This document shows positions 49,430-61,100 of a stretch of 64,000 nt of DNA, one piece after another (the first letter of the stretch is position 1; each line of letters starts with the position of its first letter). Under the pieces are notes generated by a model that saw only the letters and a list, made by a program, of their open reading frames with translations, ran no database searches and was not told where the DNA came from. Source of the DNA: Megaleporinus macrocephalus (taxonomy: Eukaryota; Chordata; Actinopteri; Characiformes; Anostomidae); NCBI GenBank assembly GCA_021613375.1, contig CM038706.1, positions 26,911,866-26,975,865 of the forward strand. Direction: 5' to 3'. The position numbers and the translations under genes were made by a program.

Positions 49430-49880
49430 TGTGGTATTAAAGGGGAAGTCTGGTAATTTTTTAAACTCAATAATTCAGACCTTAACATTTAAATAAAGAG
49501 TGACTTGATGTGAGTTAATTTTAGAGAAACTCACAAACTCTGATTTCTATACAGTGGTGGTGATGGAAACCAGGGGTCACTATGTCTATAACACAAATAC
49601 AGACATTTAATTTACTATCCAAAACCACCAGTGAACCTGCATGTCATAAATCAATGTGTCAGACATTAGACAGCGTATTTATAACTATTTATTGTAATAA
49701 CTTTTCTGTGATCTCAGATGTTGGGTTCCTATCACCAGCACGGTAAAAATGAGGAGTTCTTGAGTTTCTCTAGAATGAGCATTTCACAACAAAAAATGAC
49801 TCTGAATGACTTTGTTTAAGTCTTAATCATATTCAATCGTATAATATTCCAAAATATGTGAAAGTCCCCTATTTGCTGCT
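49430..49880. repeat. Dispersed repeat, related to 9840-10640
   Basis: Starts with 'ttaaaggggaagtctgg'. Its inner part shares the motif order 'gtaataactttt', 'ttcctatcaccagcac', 'gcatttcacaac', 'tgactttgt' with the intronic copy near 10415-10520. Class unknown; no coding content. Confidence 0.45.
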
Positions 49881-50159
49881 GCCTGTACTCTTCTGGGAAG
49901 GCTATACACTAGAGATCTAAACATTGCTATGAAGGGTTGATTGCTTTTATCCACAAGAACATTAGCAAGGCCAGGTACCAATGTTGGATCAGTCCAACTC
50001 ATTTGGAACTATATCATTCTTTATACTCTGCAAGAGGGCTTTAAACCCCTGTACTTGATGCTTGGCATTGGACATAGTGGCATTAGGCTCATGTGCAAGT
50101 GCTTCAGAATCTCAATCTCTTGGCAATGGTTTTTATGGAGATTACACAGTTTATGTGTG

Positions 50160-50290
50160 CACAATTAAAGACCTGTCTGCAATGGATGCACCTTAAGGGT
50201 CTCTGGATATGGTGAAAAATGTAAGTGAGTCTCCTGAAACAAATTGGAAGTCGTAATAAAGGTCAAGAATGGACACACTAAATATTGAAA
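50160..50290 (+). mobile_element. Tc1-like 3' remnant
   Basis: 'gtgagtctcctgaaacaaat', 'tggaagtcgtaataaaggtc' and 'acacactaaatattg' correspond to the last codons of fish Tc1-like transposases (pattern 'SLP.RI.AV..AKGGHTKY') with frame shifts. The same wording appears near 8295-8340. Confidence 0.45.
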
Positions 50291-50760
50291 AAATTATATT
50301 ATATTAAGTTTTTGAGGCATCTGTGTCATTTCTTTTACCTATGATTTCTTCTTCTTGATGCTTATACTTAAATGAAGATTAGTCTGACTGTTTCACAGTA
50401 CTGTAGTGTTCATGATGTAGATCATACATGAGTGATAATGAACGCATCCTTCGTTTCAGCAGTGACTGACTGCAGTAAGTAATCAACCAAAGATGACTAA
50501 GGCATCAAGGCCAAAGCACAACATGCCCTGGAGGAGTTATGGTTAAGCCTCAAGGACGACTGGGACAAAAGGCAAAAGCCGCTTAATTAAGCATTGCCTT
50601 GATCAGACATGACACTCTCCATGTTAATGAAGTTCTTGTTCATTAGATGAATAACCACTGCTGTGTCAGAATCCAGCAATATTCTGAGGCTGAAGTGAGA
50701 GCTGCAAGTCTTCTTTAAATCTGTATTCAGGCTGCCGTCCTTGTGGCGACTCTCCTGCAG

Positions 50761-51014
50761 GACGTTTTCTGTCAAAAGGCTTCGGAAACCCTCACCCAGG
50801 TCCTTGAGGACAAACCAATTGCAGAATCACCAAAAGAGCTGACAAAGTCAAGCCTTTCCACTTCAATTACTTCCTCCTCACCAAGTAGAGAGCCAAAAAA
50901 ACCAGAGCAAGCACTTGCAGAAAAAGTCAGATTTTGCGTGTCAGCTCAGTGCTCCTCAGCAGTCAAATCATACACAGCTCTGACACGTCATGCAAACCAC
51001 AGTGAAAACTGCCT
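50761..51014 (+). other. Weak candidate exon, unknown product
   Basis: An open frame reads through from an acceptor-like 'gactctcctgcag' (AG at 50759-50760) to a strong donor-like 'gcctgtaagtagg' (GT at 51015). The 84 residues are hydrophilic and Ser/Lys/Glu-rich at first (DKPIAESPKELTKSSLSTS), with four cysteines later and no domain I recognise. The polypyrimidine tract is poor and no partner exon is visible, so chance is the leading explanation. Confidence 0.15.
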
Positions 51015-51249
51015 GTAAGTAGGAGTTACTGATTTTTCATTTTTTCTTATATGAAATTTTTTCATATAGTTCTTATATAGTTGCACACGGAAGGGAAAGT
51101 CAAAAAACTATAAGTTTTGAAAACTGGAGGTTTTAAAAATTGGTTTACAGAGACACTGAGACATTCACCATTCACCTAGGAGACCTGGCAGACCAAAAAA
51201 AATCAGATAAACAGCACTTAAAAGAGAGGAAAAATCAAGCTCCACTCTT

Positions 51250-51480
51250 GCTTTATCTCTGAAAACATGCACAGGTGTTACTGTTCATCCTCCACTGTGG
51301 CAAAACAACTCTGCATTATGGGTCTGAAAAGATGTGTAGCTGTTAAAAAAGCCTTCACTGAAGAAAAAAGAGACAATGGGGGTCCAGACCTCAACATCAC
51401 TGAATGTTTGAATTATTTAAATAGTCAGAGGCAAAAAAATTCTAAGACTAAACTATGGAGGTCTGAAAAAAATAGAATCA
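51250..51480 (+). mobile_element. Tc1-like transposase remnant
   Basis: The + strand frame reads GLKRCVAVKKAFTEEKRDNG, then GPDLNITECLNYLNSQRQKN and SKTKLW. The second piece matches the DLN.TE motif region at the catalytic end of Tc1-like transposases. Earlier catalytic parts are missing or deleted, so this is a dead fragment. Confidence 0.6.
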
Positions 51481-53779
51481 GAAAAATGACACATAGGTGT
51501 TTAAGAGTTTGGTTCATTTTTGTCACATTACCCATATGTCAAAGCCAAGCGTGCTTCAGAAATCTTGCTGTTTGAAAGTGTAAGGACCCTGGAGCGCACT
51601 GTAGAATGTGAAAAATATGGATAAAAAAATCAGCACCTTCCTGAAATATTCAGTTTACTCAGACAGAACATGTGGTCCTCTAAGACCTCCAAAGGTACAC
51701 TTATGAAAATGCCAGGCTCTTGTTTCAGCATAATTTGATTTATTGTATGAGCATGGCACACAATTGTGGGAAAGATGCTTTCCCAGCGGTCTTAGAGTCT
51801 ATTAATTGCTGATGCGGGATTGGGGATTATGGGTTTAAATGCCTTAGGCTTATTAAAAATGCTACTTACCAGAAATTTAAATGCCAGATGGCCCAAAGGG
51901 AGGGACATAATATTCCACATGGAAACCAGGTAAATTCACATTCACCCAGGATTGTACTGAAAAAAAGGATTAATGATCAGTGTTAATGGATTTACTAATT
52001 AAAAGGGGGATTTGCGATGTGGGTCACTGACTATGATGCAATAGATAAGAAAGTGGCATGTACACTAGAGTAGATAGTATAGCAAGCATATTTAAAACAA
52101 GTCTTTTTCATGAATAGAGTTCTGCCTTCATTACATTCTGATAATGTGGCAATCCCACCTTACTGTTCCACTGTACAATCTATTCACCCACAAGTGTTGC
52201 TGGTATTTCAAGCCTTAAACTCTGCTCTGCAGCTTTAATACAAGCTCCGTCCACCAGCTTTGTGTCAGCTCTCCACGGGCCTGCCCTGGTCTTTATGCCT
52301 TTGTGACCTTGGGACAGAAGACACATTTTTATAGCTTATTGCTTCACTGCTTCACTCTGTTGTCTCTTGTCACATGGTCCAGTACATGACCTCTATCTGG
52401 TGCTCAGTAGAGTTCAGACTACATGTGATGGTCACTGATGGACCTGTGCACCTCTGAACACTGTCTAAACCAAACATCCCTGTCTGAGGGCAGTTATTAA
52501 CATGCGTATGCAATGCTGTGTCTGCTTTACAACATTTGTGTGCAACCATGATACTGGTTGTACCTTGTTTGCACACAAAAAAGTAGTTGCTGATTACATT
52601 ATAACACTAACAACATGGCCACCTCAAGGGCCTGGTGATTTCAGGGTCTGTATTTCCAGTTTGCTGAAGGCTAGCAATGTGATCCAGGGCTTGATAAAAA
52701 GGGCATGTCAAGGCCAGTGTTATTATTTTGTGCTTGTTTTTGTCTGCGAGTTTATTGTTTTACAAGTCTGTTACATGTCTTGTTATCATTTTGCTTCAGT
52801 TAAACCCCAATTTAAATCCGAAAACCTCAAATAGCTCAAGTAAAGAAAATGAAGTAGAATCTATCTAGAAGAAGCATTTACACACACTGTGTGATGTAGT
52901 GTGTTGTCAACTGTGCAGGTCAATCCTCTGAGATAGTAGATTGAGTAGTTTCAGCACGATAGCCTAGCTTAGATCATAATCTTAACTGAAATGCTTACAT
53001 AAAAAATAGCTAATTTTAAGTCTTTGTAAATAAAAATATCAGACTGGTATCAGACAATACATTCAATACTGCTTACAGAAAAGAAAAAGGGGATTTTGTC
53101 ATCTCTAACTTTTAATATCGCATATCAATTTATCGCATAGCAATTTATTACACCAACACAGTTCTGTGGCTTCACTTTACATTTAATTATAGAACACCAT
53201 CCAGCAGTGATTCAGAATTCAGCTCCCGCCACTGAAAAGGTATAAATAACACAAAATATAACCATCAATTATTGTTCACTTCCAATGCTTCTGGGTACTA
53301 ATATGCAAATTTGCTTGAGGAAAGCAAACCAACCAGTTATCTACAGGGGACTATACCTAATTTGATGGTGTCATATTTGGTACATAGTCTGTAAAGTTAG
53401 TCTAAAATCAGTGTTAGTTCAAAACAGAGGATAAAGGCTGCATCTTAGTGGGTAGAGCTCTGCTGTTTTTTTCACGTGTCTGGCAGGTCAAAAAGGGATT
53501 TGGATCTGAAACCAGGGGCCTGCCTGCTCTAATGCCTAATGCTGATACTTAAAGGGGAAACAAATTAAAACTAAATTGACTACTAAAAAAGTACACTATA
53601 GAGTTTCAGTGAGGTGGGCGTGTGGGTTTATGTAGTGACTCGTGAAAATCTGTGGGCTAGATAAATGTTGTTCTACTTTTTTAACTTTGTAATCCTTTAC
53701 AGTGTCAATACTATTAGTGATGTGACAAGCTATGTGACAATGAAGTCTGGATAACAAAAGTGATCAGTAGAAAATTAAT
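51481..53779. other. Intergenic DNA without recognised features
   Basis: No exon, RNA gene or tandem repeat recognised. Confidence 0.5.
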
Positions 53780-53975
53780 TATGTGGAATTGATGTGAAAA
53801 GGTCTTACTGATCCAAATTCATCCCTTTACCCACCAAGAGCGTCTCCAGTTATGAAAAGCATGCTATTGTTAACCTCTCCTTTTGTTTGCTGCCAAACAT
53901 GGTTTCTTGCCAAGAGTTTCAGCTATTACAGTGTTTACTGTTACTTTCATTGTCTACCTAAAACGGGAAGTATAA
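53780..53975. repeat. Dispersed repeat, related to 43860-43995
   Basis: Shares ordered motifs with the copy at 43860-43995 ('cgtctccagtt', 'catggtttcttgccaagag') and ends near 'cattgtctacctaaa'. Class unknown. Confidence 0.4.
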
Positions 53976-55111
53976 GGTTATTAAACACTGTTTGTTAGAT
54001 GTTGAGAGAAAACAGGCTGGAGCTAGCTGATTAGCAATTCTTTGACATAAATGTTTTTGATTTTAGAATGTTTTAAACTAAACCTTACAAATTGCTAATT
54101 ATTACAAACATAAACAATGTATTAACTTAAGGATATAAGGATAGCTTATATAGATGTATTAATAAATAAGTCAAATATTTCTTATATATTTTGCATTTAA
54201 ATGCAGTTAAATATAAGCTATTCTTTCAGGTCACTAAAAAGGTTTTATTACCTTCTATATTTGCGTACTATATTTGGAATATTTATTAATATAGTTCATC
54301 AAACAACTGCAAATAGTAAAACTGACACTACAGTAGGCCTTATGACAGTCACCTGTCTGTGAATTAAGGGAATTGCCTGGCAACACTGGGCTTCTGGAGT
54401 TACCCACTGAGGGTCAGCCTTCAAAAAAATTCAGCAAAAGCCCTGGAAGAGGAGCCGCAGGGGAACGAGCTGAGAAACAACAGATGGAGAGGGATTTTGA
54501 TGGCAGGGGTTCAGCAAGAGTGAGCCTCATCCACTCATCTGTAGAGTAGGCTATGGTTGCACGTTCTTCAACCGCAGCACAGCAAAAAATAGCACTCGAT
54601 TCATGCTGAAGTGGAAAGGCAGAGGCTGAATCACTATCACACAAGACATGCAAGCACACACGTTGGGATTTGGCCCGACTGGACCTAATTCCCACCTCCG
54701 GAGCTGTGAACGTGTTTTTTGACAGGTGTAACCCCGGTTTACCAGCCAAGATGTCATGATGTGAGGGAGGCCTTTAAAATCCAATAAATACGTTGGTCAA
54801 GAACAAACTCTTTCATCAGTAAAGTTTGCAATGTTTAAAAAGACAAGAAAAAGAAATCATTGTGAAGTAAATCTTTATGTATATTTTATAACAAATCTAG
54901 CATCAATTTGACAGAATTTATAATTCCCAGAATCCCCAAGGCCCTATTGGAATTGCATGGACTTGTATGGATAGTGCAGCTGAACACACATTCCTGCCAC
55001 TATAAAGTAAATTAGGTAAATTAGGTCAGGGTGATATATCGATTTTTATACAGTATAATGATATATTTTTCAATGCAGCATCAGATCTACAGTTAGAAAA
55101 TCCTACACTGT
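53976..55111. other. Intergenic DNA between repeat and 27-bp array
   Basis: No recognised exon. The overlapping minus-strand frames at 54414-54784 resemble nothing I know. On the minus strand this is the stretch immediately downstream of the large open frame's stop; no splice or membrane-anchor sequence is evident. Confidence 0.5.
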
Positions 55112-58100
55112 TTAACATTGGTTTATTATGTCTGTTAAAAGCAACCAACCATATGGAGGAGCGGTGGTGTGGAGTGAAGAAGGTGGAGCAGTGGTGTGGA
55201 GTGAAGAAGGTGGAGCAGTGGTGTGGAGTAAAGAAGGTGGAGCAGTGGTGTAGAATGAGGACGGTGGAGCAGTGGTATAGAGTGAGGATGGTGGAGCAGT
55301 GGTGTAGAGTGAGGATGATTGAGTGGTGGTGGTATAGAGTGAGGACGATGGAGGGGTGGTATTGAGTGAGGACGGTGGAGCGGTGGTGGTATAGATTGAG
55401 GACGATGGAGGGGTGGTATTGAATGAGGACGAGGGAATTATAGTGGTATAGAGTGAGGATGATGGAGTGGTGGTGTTGAGTGAGGATGATGGAGTGGTGG
55501 TGTTGAGTGAGGATGATGGAGTGGTGGTGTTGAGTGAGGACGATGGAGTGGTGGTGTTGAGTGAGGACGATGGAATTGAAGTGGTATAGAGTGAGGATGA
55601 TGGAGAGGTGGTGTGGAGTGAGGAAGATGGAGTGGTGGTGTTGAGTGAGGATGATGGAGTGGTGGTGTTGAGTGAGGATGATGGAGTGGTGGTGTTGAGT
55701 GAGGAAGATGGAGTGGTGGTGTTGAGTGAGGACGATGGAGGGGTGGTATTGAGTGAGGACGATGGAGGGGTGGTATTGAGTGAGGACGATGGAGTGGTGG
55801 TGTTGAGTAAGGACAATGGAGTGGTGGTGTTAAGTGAGGACGATGGAATGGTGGTGGTGTTGAGTGAGGACAATGGAGTGGTGTTGAGTGAGGACGATGG
55901 AGTGGTGGTGTTGAGTGAGGACGATGGAGGGGTGGTATTGAGTGAGGATAATGGAGTGGTGGTGTTGAGTGAGGACGATGGAGTGGTGGTGTTGAGTGAG
56001 GACAAGGGAATTGTAGTGGTATAGAGTGAGGATGATGGAGGGGTGGTATTGAGTGAGGATGAGGGAATTATAGTGTTATAGAGTGAGGATGATGGAGTGG
56101 TGGTGTTGAGTGAGGATGATGGAGTGGTGGTGTTGAGTGAGGATAATGGAGTGGTGGTGTTGAGTGAGGACGATGGAGTGGTGGTGTTGAGTGAGGACGA
56201 TGGAGTGGTGGTGGTATAGAGTGAGGATGATGGAGAGGTGGTGTGGAGTGAGGACGATGGAGTGGTGGTGTTGAGTGAGGACGATGGAGGGGTGGTATTG
56301 AGTGAGGACGATGGAGGGGTGGTATTGAGTGAGGACGATGGAGTGGTGGTGTTGAGTGAGGACGATGGAGTGGTGTTGTTGAGTAAGGACAATGGAGTGG
56401 TGGTGTTGAGTGAGGACGATGGAGTGGTGGTGTTGAGTGAGGACGATGGAGGGGTGGTATTGAGTGAGGATAATGGAGTGGTGGTGTTGAGTGAGGACAA
56501 GGGAATTATAGTGGTATAGAGTGAGGATGATGGAGTGGTGGTGTTGAGTGAGGATGATGGAGTGGTGGTGTTGAGTGAGGATAATGGAGTGGTGGTGTTG
56601 AGTGAAGACGATGAAGTGGTGGTGTTGAGTGAGGACGATGGAGTGGTGGTGTTGAGTGAGGACGAGGGAATTGTAGAGGTATAGAGTGAGGATGATGGAG
56701 TGGTGGTGTGGAGTGAGGAAGATGGAGTGCTGGTGTGGAGTGAGGCTGATGGAGTGGTGGTGGTGTTGAGTGAGGACGATGGAGTGGTGGTGTTGAGTGA
56801 GGACGAGGGAATTGTAGTGGTATAGAGTGAGGATGATGGAGTGGTGATGTGGAGTGAGGAAGATGGAGTGGTGGTGTTGAGTGAGGACGATGGAGTGGTG
56901 GTGTTGAGTGAGGACGAGGGAATTGTAGTGGTATAGAGTGAGGATGATGGAGTGGTGGTGTGGAGTGAGGACGATGGAGTGGTGTTGTTGAGTAAGGACA
57001 ATGGAGTGGTGGTGTTGAGTGAGGACGATGGAGTGGTGGTGTTGAGTGAGGACGATGGAGGGGTGGTATTGAGTGAGGATAATGGAGTGGTGGTGTTGAG
57101 TGAGGACAAGGGAATTATAGTGGTATAGAGTGAGGATGATGGAGTGGTGGTGTTGAGTGAGGATGATGGAGTGGTGGTGTTGAGTGAGGATAATGGAGTG
57201 GTGGTGTTGAGTGAAGACGATGAAGTGGTGGTGTTGAGTGAGGACGATGGAGTGGTGGTGTTGAGTGAGGACGAGGGAATTGTAGAGGTATAGAGTGAGG
57301 ATGATGGAGTGGTGGTGTGGAGTGAGGAAGATGGAGTGCTGGTGTGGAGTGAGGCTGATGGAGTGGTGGTGGTGTTGAGTGAGGACGATGGAGTGGTGGT
57401 GTTGAGTGAGGACGAGGGAATTGTAGTGGTATAGAGTGAGGATGATGGAGTGGTGATGTGGAGTGAGGAAGATGGAGTGGTGGTGTTGAGTGAGGACGAT
57501 GGAGTGGTGGAGTTGAGTGAGGATGATGGAGTGGTGGTGTTGAGTGAGGAAGATGGAGTGGTGGTGTTGAGTGAGGACGATGGAGGGGTGGTATTGAGTG
57601 AGGACGATGGAGGGGTGGTATTGAGTGAGGACGATGGAGTGGTGGTGTTGAGTGAGGATGATGGAGTGGTGTTGTTGAGTAAGGACAATGGAGTGGTGGT
57701 GTTAAGTGAGGACGATGGAATGGTGGTGGTGTTGAGTGAGGACAATGGAGTGGTGTTGAGTGAGGACGATGGAGTGGTGGTGTTGAGTGAGGACGATGGA
57801 GGGGTGGTATTGAGTGAGGATAATGGAGTGGTGGTGTTGAGTGAGGACGATGGAGTGGTGGTGTTGAGTGAGGACAAGGGAATTGTAGTGGTATAGAGTG
57901 AGGATGATGGAGGGGTGGTATTGAGTGAGGATGAGGGAATTATAGTGTTATAGAGTGAGGATGATGGAGTGGTGGTGTTGAGTGAGGATGATGGAGTGGT
58001 GGTGTTGAGTGAGGATAATGGAGTGGTGGTGTTGAGTGAGGACGATGGAGTGGTGGTGTTGAGTGAGGACGAGGGAATTGTAGTGGTATAGAGTGAGGAT

Positions 58101-61100
58101 GATGGAGAGGTGGTGTGGAGTGAGGACGATGGAGTGGTGGTGTTGAGTGAGGACGATGGAGGGGTGGTATTGAGTGAGGACGATGGAGGGGTGGTATTGA
58201 GTGAGGACGATGGAGTGGTGGTGTTGAGTGAGGACGATGGAGTGGTGTTGTTGAGTAAGGACAATGGAGTGGTGGTGTTGAGTGAGGACGATGGAGTGGT
58301 GGTGTTGAGTGAGGACGATGGAGGGGTGGTATTGAGTGAGGATAATGGAGTGGTGGTGTTGAGTGAGGACAAGGGAATTATAGTGGTATAGAGTGAGGAT
58401 GATGGAGTGGTGGTGTTGAGTGAGGATGATGGAGTGGTGGTGTTGAGTGAGGATAATGGAGTGGTGGTGTTGAGTGAAGACGATGAAGTGGTGGTGTTGA
58501 GTGAGGACGATGGAGTGGTGGTGTTGAGTGAGGACGAGGGAATTGTAGAGGTATAGAGTGAGGATGATGGAGTGGTGGTGTGGAGTGAGGAAGATGGAGT
58601 GCTGGTGTGGAGTGAGGCTGATGGAGTGGTGGTGGTGTTGAGTGAGGACGATGGAGTTGTGGTGTTGAGTGAGGACGAGGGAATTGTAGTGGTATAGAGT
58701 GAGGATGATGGAGTGGTGATGTGGAGTGAGGAAGATGGAGTGGTGGTGTTGAGTGAGGACGATGGAGTGGTGGTGTTGAGTGAGGACGAGGGAATTGTAG
58801 TGGTATAGAGTGAGGATGATGGAGTGGTGGTGTTGAGTGAGGACGATGGAGGGGTGGTATTGAGTGAGGACGAGGGAATTGTAGTGGTATAGAGTGAGGA
58901 TGATGGAGTGGTGGTGTGGAGTGAGGATGATGGAGTGGTGGTGTGGAGTGAGGATGATGGAGTGGTGGTGTTGAGTGAGGATAATGGAGTGGTGGTGTTG
59001 AGTGAGGACGATGGAGTGGTGGTGTTGAGTGAGGATGATGGAGTGGTGGTGTTGAGTGAGGATGAGGGAATTGTAGTGGTATAGAGTGAGGATGATGGAG
59101 TGGTGGTGTTGAGTGAGGAAGATGGAGTGGTGGTGTGGAGTGAGGAAGATGGAGTGGTGGTGTTGAGTGAGGACGATGGAGTGGTGGTGTTGAGTGAGGA
59201 CGATGGAGTGGTGGTGTTGTTGAGTGAGGACGATGGAGTGGTGGTGTTGAGTGAGGATAATGGAGTGGTGGTGTTGAGTGAGGACGATGGAGTGTTGGTG
59301 TTGAGTGAGGACGAGGGAATTGTAGAGGTATAGAGTGAGGATGATGGAGTGGTGGTGTGGAGTGAGGAAGATGGAGTGCTGGTGTGGAGTGAGGCTGATG
59401 GAGTGGTGGTGGTGTTGAGTGAGGACGATGGAGTGGTGGTGTTGAGTGAGGACGATGGAGTGGTGGTGTTGAGTGAGGACGATGGAGTGGTGGTGTTGAG
59501 TGAGGACGATGGAGTGGTGGTGTTGTTGAGTGAGGACGATGGAGTGGTGGTGTTGAGTGAGGATAATGGAGTGGTGGTGTTGAGTGAGGACGATGGAGTG
59601 TTGGTGTTGAGTGAGGACGAGGGAATTGTAGAGGTATAGAGTGAGGATGATGGAGTGGTGGTGTGGAGTGAGGAAGATGGAGTGCTGGTGTGGAGTGAGG
59701 CTGATGGAGTGGTGGTGGTGTTGAGTGAGGACGATGGAGTGGTGGTGTTGAGTGAGGACGATGGAGTGGTGGTGGTGTTGACTGAGGACGATGGAGTGGT
59801 GGTGGTGTTGAGTGAGGACGATGGAGTGGTGGTGTGGAGTGAGGAAGATGGAGTGGTGGTGTGGAGTGAGGATGATGGAGTGGTGGTGTGGAGTGAGGAA
59901 GATGGAGTGCTGGTGTGGAGTGAGGATGATGGAGTGGTGGTGTTGAGTGAGGACGATGGAGTGCTGGTGTGGAGTGAGGAAGATGGAGTGCTGGTGTTGA
60001 GTGAGGACGATGGAGTGGTGGTGGTGTTGAGTGAGGACGATGGAGTGGTGGTGGTGTTGAGTGAGGACGATGGAGTGGTGGTGCTGAGTGAGGACGAGGG
60101 AATTATAGTGGTATAGAGTGAGGATGATGGAGTGGTGGTGTTGAGTGAGGATGATGGAGTGGTGGTGTTGAGTGAGGATAATGGAGTGGTGGTGTTGAGT
60201 GAGGACGATGGAGTGGTGGTGTTGAGTGAGGACGAGGGAATTGTAGTGGTATAGAGTGAGGATGATGGAGAGGTGGTCTGGAGTGAGGAAGATGGAGTGG
60301 TGGTGTTGAGTGAGGACGATGGAGTGGTGGTGTTGAGTGAGGATGATGGAGTGGTGGTGTTGAGTGAGGAAGATGGAGTGGTGGTGTTGAGTGAGGACGA
60401 TGGAGGGGTGGTATTGAGTGAGGACAATGGAGTGGTGGTGTTGAGTGAGGACGATGGAGTGGTGGTGTTGAGTGAGGACAATGGAGTGGTGGTGTTGAGT
60501 GAGGATGATGGAGTGGTGGTGTTGAGTGAGGAAGATGGAGTGGTGGTGTTGAGTGAGGACGATGGAGTGGTGGTGTTGAGTGAGGACGATGGAGTGGTGG
60601 TGGTGTTGAATGAGGACGATGGAGTGGTGGTGGTGTTGAGTGAGGACGATGGAGTGGTGGTGTGGAGTGAGGAAGATGGAGTGGTGGTGTGGAGTGAGGA
60701 AGATGGAGTGGTGGTGTTGAGTGAGGATGATGGAGTGGTGGTATTGAGTGAGGACGATGGAGTGGTGGTGTTGAGTGAGGAAGATGGAGTGGTGGTGTTG
60801 AGTGAGGACGATGGAGTGGTGGTGTTGAGTGAGGACGATGGAGTGGTGGTGGTGTGGAGTGAGGACGATGGAGTGGTGGTGTTGAGTGAGGACGATGGAG
60901 TGGTGGTGTTGTGGAGTGAGGACGATGGAGTGGTGGTGTTGAGTGAGGACGATGGAGTGGTGGTGTTGAGTGAGGACGATGGAGTGGTGGTGGTGTTGAG
61001 TGAGGATGATGGAGTGGTGGTGTTGAGTGAGGACGATGGAGTGGTGGTGTTGAGTGAGGATGATAGAGTGGTGGTGTTGAGTGAGGACGATGGAGTGGTG

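Noticed and set aside
55112..55150. Unique C-terminal tail of the large open frame as a membrane or GPI anchor
   Set aside because: The tail is only about 14 residues with a short LLL stretch, too short for a transmembrane span or GPI signal.
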